Origin: GWB1-38-13 sp964488535
GTDB taxonomy: Bacteria > Patescibacteriota > Microgenomatia > UBA8517
Assembly: GCA_964488535.1 (NCBI GenBank)
Contig: CAZAUT010000021.1
Location: forward strand, 1 to 25,999
Reading direction: 5' to 3'
DNA length: 25,999 nt
Below, one piece after another: positions 22,586 through 25,999 of the stretch. Under the pieces are notes generated by a model. That model did no database searches. It was not told where the DNA came from and saw only the letters and a list, made by a program, of their open reading frames with translations. Made by a program: the position numbers and the translations under genes. Position 1 is the stretch's first letter, and the number at the start of each line of letters is the position of its first letter.

Positions 22586-23167
22586 CTACGGCAGAACAAA
22601 CGGAGGTGGACCGTACTTTCCTTGTTTGAAATTTGTCAGAAGCGTTTGAGCTGTTATTATTACATTTATTTTTTGAGGCAAATCGCTTTCAGTTAGTGCC
22701 AATGCACCCATCTTTTTAACATCCTGTTCAATTCGCTCCCGCTCTCCATAGTAGCCTCCACTCGGGCCTTTAGATAAATTTTCTCCTGTTCTCATACTGT
22801 AAAACATGTTAGTTGAAGGTGTTGTATCACCCCAGTCTCCCGCTATTACACTTAGTGATACACCCAGATTAAGTAGTTTCTTTGTTTCGGAATCTTTAAT
22901 AAGGAATAGTTCCATTAGCTCATGCCATGTCCCTCCTGACGTCTGTCCCGATAATTCTAAGACCGCGATATCTCTGCCGTCGTTGTGAACATTTCGCGAG
23001 ACACGCCACCGCCTATCTTTCTCATCGTTCTGAATGTAGCGGTATCCAAGTTTGTTTGGACCAAATTCCCTAAAAAGCATTAGATCGACATCTCTCGTTA
23101 ATGCTTCTAATTCGGTCTTGTCGACAGATTTTTCCCATTCGCTTCCTTTATTGTGTTCTGTACCCAT
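22586..23167 (-). CDS. Unknown soluble protein
   Basis: 193 residues from ATG 23167; a GTG at 23206 would add 13 residues (MRKFGDILQLNLK) and cannot be excluded. No recognised family, signal peptide or membrane helix. Features: an acidic/basic N-terminus (EHNKGSEWEKSVDKTELEAL), a charged middle (IQNDEKDRRWRVSRNVHNDG), beta-like AVLELSGQTSGGTWHELMEL and LLNLGVSLSVIAGDWGD, and a Pro-rich end (KYGPPPFVLP). The gene lies between two copies of the hairpin repeat family. The function is unknown. Confidence 0.65.
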   Translation of the reverse strand: MGTEHNKGSEWEKSVDKTELEALTRDVDLMLFREFGPNKLGYRYIQNDEKDRRWRVSRNVHNDGRDIAVLELSGQTSGGTWHELMELFLIKDSETKKLLNLGVSLSVIAGDWGDTTPSTNMFYSMRTGENLSKGPSGGYYGERERIEQDVKKMGALALTESDLPQKINVIITAQTLLTNFKQGKYGPPPFVLP

Positions 23168-23346
23168 CTTTAAATTTAACTGCAATATATCACCAAATTT
23201 TCTCACTGTCTACAACATTCTCCCTACCTTATAAAGTAGAACTATCTTAATACAACCCAGACACTCCAGGAGTGTCTTAGTCATTCGGTCTGAACTCATG
23301 ATTGACGACTTGACACTCTGGGACTTAGCTTCGGATTCTTGGGGTT

Positions 23347-23387
23347 ACGTATTTTCAAGACAATCGTGTCGCAGTTGCTTTACAGAC
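23347..23387 (+). repeat. ACGTATTTTCAAG hairpin repeat, copy 2
   Basis: CAAGACAATCGTGTCGCAG holds the stem GACA/TGTC where copy 3 has GACG/CGTC, a compensatory A-T for G-C change. Confidence 0.6.
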
Positions 23388-23399
23388 TTCATAACCATT

Positions 23400-23424
23400 A
23401 AAAAACCCACCATTTCGGTGGGTT
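23400..23424 (-). terminator. Intrinsic terminator of the rRNA operon
   Basis: Minus strand: AACCCACC-GAAAT-GGTGGGTT (23404-23424), followed by a T-tract (A-run 23400-23405 on the plus strand). It lies about 275 nt after the 5S rRNA and is the first strong terminator in that direction. Confidence 0.85.
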
Positions 23425-23490
23425 AAAGAAAACCTAATTTAAAAACATAGTCCTAGAGACTTTGCCCTTCCGTAGCTTCAGCGTAGGGGG

Positions 23491-23676
23491 GTGACGTATT
23501 TTCAAGACGTTTACGTCGCAGAGACGTTTGACGTTTCGCATACTGTTGCCCGCACACTACTTTGAGCTTTGCGAGAAGCAAGAGGAGTGCAGGTGTAGCC
23601 GAGAACTCTACTTTGCGAAGAGCAAGGTTCTTGAGCGAAGCGAAAGGTTCTTATCGTCCGCGATCCCGCAAGTGGG
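23491..23676 (-). pseudogene. 5S rRNA-like fragments with insertions
   Basis: Pieces of the 5S 3' half recur in order: GTGACGTATTTT (23491-23502), TTTCGCATACTGTTGCCCGC plus ACACTAC (23534-23560) and TTATCGTCCGCG (23652-23663). The first junction holds the hairpin repeat (23503-23533). The second holds about 90 bp of internally repeated sequence with words like CTACTTTG and GAAGCAAGAG. This looks like a decayed partial 5S duplicate. Confidence 0.5.
23494..23532 (+). repeat. ACGTATTTTCAAG hairpin repeat, copy 3
   Basis: CAAGACGTTTACGTCGCAG with stem GACG/CGTC, then AGACGTTTGAC. It sits inside the 5S-like fragments. Confidence 0.6.
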
Positions 23677-23699
23677 ATTAAATATTTTGCTTTCAGAAC

Positions 23700-23825
23700 A
23701 TTGTCCTGGCGATGACGTATTTTCGCATACAGTTGCCCGCATACTATCGTCCGCGCTGCCCCGTTTCACTTCCCTGTTCGGAATGGGAAAGGGTGGTTCC
23801 AAGGCGCACTAACCACCAGGACAAT
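23700..23825 (-). rRNA. rrf: 5S ribosomal RNA
   Basis: The ends pair over 10 bp (ATTGTCCTGG with CCAGGACAAT). The conserved core CCCATTCCGAACAGGGAAGT and GAAACGGGGCAGCGC is present on the minus strand, as in bacterial 5S. Length about 120-126 nt depending on processing. It follows the 23S gene in the usual order. Confidence 0.93.
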
Positions 23826-24111
23826 ACTCTGAAAACAGAGTGGAAGAGCGAGAGAGCGGGAGAGTATAAGAAATAATTGTTTAACTTACACTCTTCTACT
23901 CTTCCACTCTTCTACTCTGTATTACACTTCAATAAATTTAGGGAGAAAGGACTCATGCGATGCATGAGTACGCTGACTAACGCCGATAACAACGCTGATA
24001 TAACGCCGAAAATTACGCTTCTACTTACTTAAAAGTAAAAGCATATTTTTTTATTTCGGCGAAATTTCTGCGTATTGTTCTGCGTCTTTCCGCGCGCTCG
24101 TGCGAAGCACG
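23826..24111 (-). other. 23S-5S spacer with processing stems
   Basis: AGAGTGGAAGAG (23839-23850) is perfectly complementary to CTCTTCCACTCT near 23898-23909, enclosing purine/pyrimidine repeats. Further hairpins are CTCGTGC-GAA-GCACGAG (24098-24114) and an ACTCATG/CATGAGT stem (23951-23970). AACGCCGAT/AACGCTGAT words repeat at 23979-24015. No tRNA is present in the spacer. Confidence 0.6.
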
Positions 24112-24211
24112 AGTATATGTCTTTAATCGACTTATTCGTAAAGGTTAGCTTAACGCCTTACGGCGCTTCCACATCCTTACTACTTACCCGGTATTCTGCC
24201 GGGAGTCTATA

Positions 24212-24365
24212 TGCCCGCAGGACGAGAATGACAAATTTCAAATAAATACAAATGCCACCAATGAGCACCAATTTCCAATAACTACTTTTGAAGTTTTAAT
24301 TTGTATTTATTGGTACTTATTTGTACTTATTGGTATTTATTTTTATCATTCTTGTCCTACGGACA
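24212..24365 (-). other. 154-nt hairpin expanding 23S helix H98
   Basis: 24212-24231 pairs with 24346-24365 over 20 positions with a single mismatch (three G-U). The ~110-nt AU-rich interior pairs again (AAATAAATAC with GTATTTATTT; CCAAT with ATTGG). In most bacteria H98 is a short hairpin between conserved H97-H99 elements. The conserved flanks here (AACTCTAAGAT on one side, AGACTCCCGG on the other) are in place. The position corresponds to where eukaryotes carry ES39. Confidence 0.75.
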
Positions 24366-24384
24366 AACGAATCCTAATCTTAGA

Positions 24385-24421
<37 letters not shown>

Positions 24422-24561
24422 TTAGAAACATAGCTACCCGGCGGTGCCGCTGACGCGACAACCGGCACACCAGAGGTTTCTCCATCAAGGTCCTCTCGTA
24501 CTGTTAACAGCTCTCTTCAAGATTCTGCGATTCCACCGGATAGAGTCCGAACTGTCTCACG

Positions 24562-25300
24562 CATGTTAATCAATCATTACTGATTGCATGGACTATATCT
24601 TCATCCCATTCGATTCACACGAACGGGAGCTGACGTTTGTACATTCAAAGGAATGTACTCATCTTACGCCCGATTTAATCGGGCCTAGGAATCAGTCTCT
24701 ACGGGATTCAGAAGGTTGTGTGACTTGAAAAACTCTTCAACTTTGTTGGAAGTATTAGTTCTTCTTTTTGAATAATTCAAAAACAAAAACTTATCAACCT
24801 CTTTTGATAAAGTCAAAAGTAACTTAGATGTCATCTTATGTCCTATTCCGGGCATTTTCTTTAAAACACCTAAGGCAATTTTTGCAGCTTCTTTCTTTAG
24901 TCGTAAATATGGAAAAAGAAGTTTCAAAACTCTGGTTACAGGAGAAACACCGACAATAGTATATTCACTCATACCATCGTTTCTGTTTCTAATGTATCCA
25001 GCTTTAAGCTTTTTCTTTAACCAATATAAAAAACCAGAATTAATTTGTTTCTGATAAAAGACGATACTTGCTCTAATTTGATATCCAAGCACATAATCGT
25101 GCCTGTAAACCAACTGAAGCATTATACATCCGTCTCCGTCCAGAAACCCTGCAATATATGCTAATTCTTTTTCAGTCATCCACCTTCCGACTTACCCTCG
25201 GTATTACCCTTCTTGGCAGTTCGAAAAACCAAGTTAGGGTTTCACCGATTTTAGTCAGTTTAATATTACATCATTACTGATGAAGAACGCAATGTTGTTT
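24562..25300 (-). mobile_element. Group I intron in 23S rRNA at E. coli position 2593
   Basis: The exons read CAGAACGU | intron | CGUGAGAC, interrupting the conserved segment exactly after U2593, the insertion site of the Chlamydomonas chloroplast I-CreI intron. The intron's GCGUUCU (25285-25291) pairs with exon AGAACGU to form P1 with the expected U-G at the splice site. The last intron base is G. GACU (24694-24697) and AGUC within AAGAUAUAGUCC (24591-24601) can form P7. Its 739 nt include a homing endonuclease gene. The subgroup (IA-like for the homologous site) is not determined. Confidence 0.92.
24685..25179 (-). CDS. LAGLIDADG homing endonuclease, I-CreI-like
   Basis: 164 residues, the same length as I-CreI (163), with a single LAGLIDADG motif, so it should act as a homodimer. 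IAGFLDGDGCI (9-19) places the metal-binding Asp at D16. Q43 and the Lys in YLRLKKEAA line up with I-CreI Q47 and K98. GYIRNRNDGMSEYTIVG matches the I-CreI GYVRDRGSVSDYILSE stretch, and NYSKRRTNTSNKV matches NDSKTRKTTSETV. The enzyme should cut intron-less 23S genes at the conserved site and drive intron spread. A GGAAGGTG Shine-Dalgarno precedes the ATG. The last codons (encoding VETDS) overlap the 5' strand of intron P7, so coding and ribozyme sequences overlap. The reading frame is intact. Confidence 0.95.
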   Translation of the reverse strand: MTEKELAYIAGFLDGDGCIMLQLVYRHDYVLGYQIRASIVFYQKQINSGFLYWLKKKLKAGYIRNRNDGMSEYTIVGVSPVTRVLKLLFPYLRLKKEAAKIALGVLKKMPGIGHKMTSKLLLTLSKEVDKFLFLNYSKRRTNTSNKVEEFFKSHNLLNPVETDS

Positions 25301-25797
25301 ACGTTCTGAACCCAGCTCACGTACCACTTTAACGGGCGAACAGACCGACCCTTGGCACCTTCTCCAGCGCCAGGATGTGATGAGCCGACATCGAGGTAGC
25401 GAACCGCACCGTCGCTATGAACGCTCGGGTGCGACTACTCTGTTATCCCCGGGGTAGCTTTTATCCATTAAGCTCCGTCCCTCCCATGAAGGATCGGAGG
25501 ATCACTAAAACCTACTTTCGTACCTGCTCGAGCTATCACTCTCGCAGTCAAGCTGGCTTATGCTTTTATACATTGAGGTACGATGTCCATCCGTACTAAG
25601 CCAACCTTTGTATCCTTGCGTTACCTTTTGGCAAGGTACCGCCCCAGTAAAACTGCCCACCTAGCACTTTCCCTTCCGCCGTATCCAGGCGGAATAGGTT
25701 AGCCTCACATTTTCCGAAGGGTGGTATTACACTGGTGTCCCGACACAAGGTCGGGACTCCCACCTATTCTGCACAATCAAAAAATATGAAGGCAATA

Positions 25798-25836
<39 letters not shown>

Positions 25837-25912
25837 GTGGAATAAGGCCGCGTCTTCACAGCCACCGCAATTTCGCCGAGTAGAGGCTCGAGACAGTTGT
25901 TAACTCGTTACA

Positions 25913-25945
<33 letters not shown>

Positions 25946-25999
25946 GGCTTCGCTACCGTAGAACAGTTATAGTTACTGCTGCCGTTTACCGGAGCTTAA

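Noticed and set aside
23528..23812. 94-codon plus-strand frame across the 5S region
   Set aside because: It is antisense to the 5S rRNA and its fragments.

Overview
The window looks like part of a Patescibacteria / Candidate Phyla Radiation chromosome, most like Microgenomates. This is inferred from gene content and style, not from a tree. The signs are an rRNA gene carrying a LAGLIDADG group I intron, a 23S rRNA with an expanded helix, short genes with little operon structure, a T4SS-pilin-like surface protein, a four-helix-bundle 'suffix' protein, and many unrecognised small proteins. UAA, UAG and UGA all act as stops, so the UGA=Gly code of SR1/Gracilibacteria does not apply. A run of 100 N at 14437-14536 marks a scaffold gap, so this is probably a metagenome assembly.

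Layout. 1-4412 (+): the 3' end of a surface protein with 45-residue repeats and a LamG-like domain, a four-helix-bundle protein, a membrane-anchored MerR-type regulator, and an O-antigen-ligase-like membrane protein with TPRs. 4887-13623 (-): a cell-envelope block with a LysM/M23 peptidase, Rho, a small membrane-anchored protein, a pilin-like Cys-rich surface protein, a sortase, its likely LPKTG substrate (PA14 + PKD), and two small related Cys-rich proteins. 13624-14653: about 1 kb without a convincing gene, holding a GC-rich structured segment, a bidirectional hairpin, and a 41-bp tandem repeat with a DnaA-box match that runs into the assembly gap. 14654-19856 (-): a PP2C phosphatase, RadA, an unknown protein with a palindromic operator, ribosomal protein S1 and another unknown. 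20013-23206: unknown genes, among them three overlapping tiny membrane-protein genes, two of which are under 45 codons. 23400-25999 (-): the 3' end of an rRNA operon (23S, 5S, terminator).

How the parts fit. The sortase (10857-11708) and the LPKTG protein (11980-12969) form an enzyme-substrate pair for surface anchoring. The M23 peptidase, the ligase-like protein, the pilin-like protein and the LamG protein give the region a strong envelope theme. Rho, RadA, S1 and rRNA are housekeeping genes.

Most unusual points: (1) a group I intron with an I-CreI-like endonuclease at the I-CreI site of 23S rRNA (E. coli 2593), with a visible P1 pairing; (2) a 154-nt hairpin that expands 23S helix H98 and contains the same element found in an intergenic region at 10293-10346; (3) simple-sequence repeats typical of the spacers that also appear as in-frame linkers in rho, radA, the sortase and the four-helix-bundle gene; (4) several genes with a -10-like hexamer only 6-7 nt before the start codon, suggesting leaderless mRNAs; (5) a hairpin repeat family and 5S-like fragments downstream of the rRNA operon.
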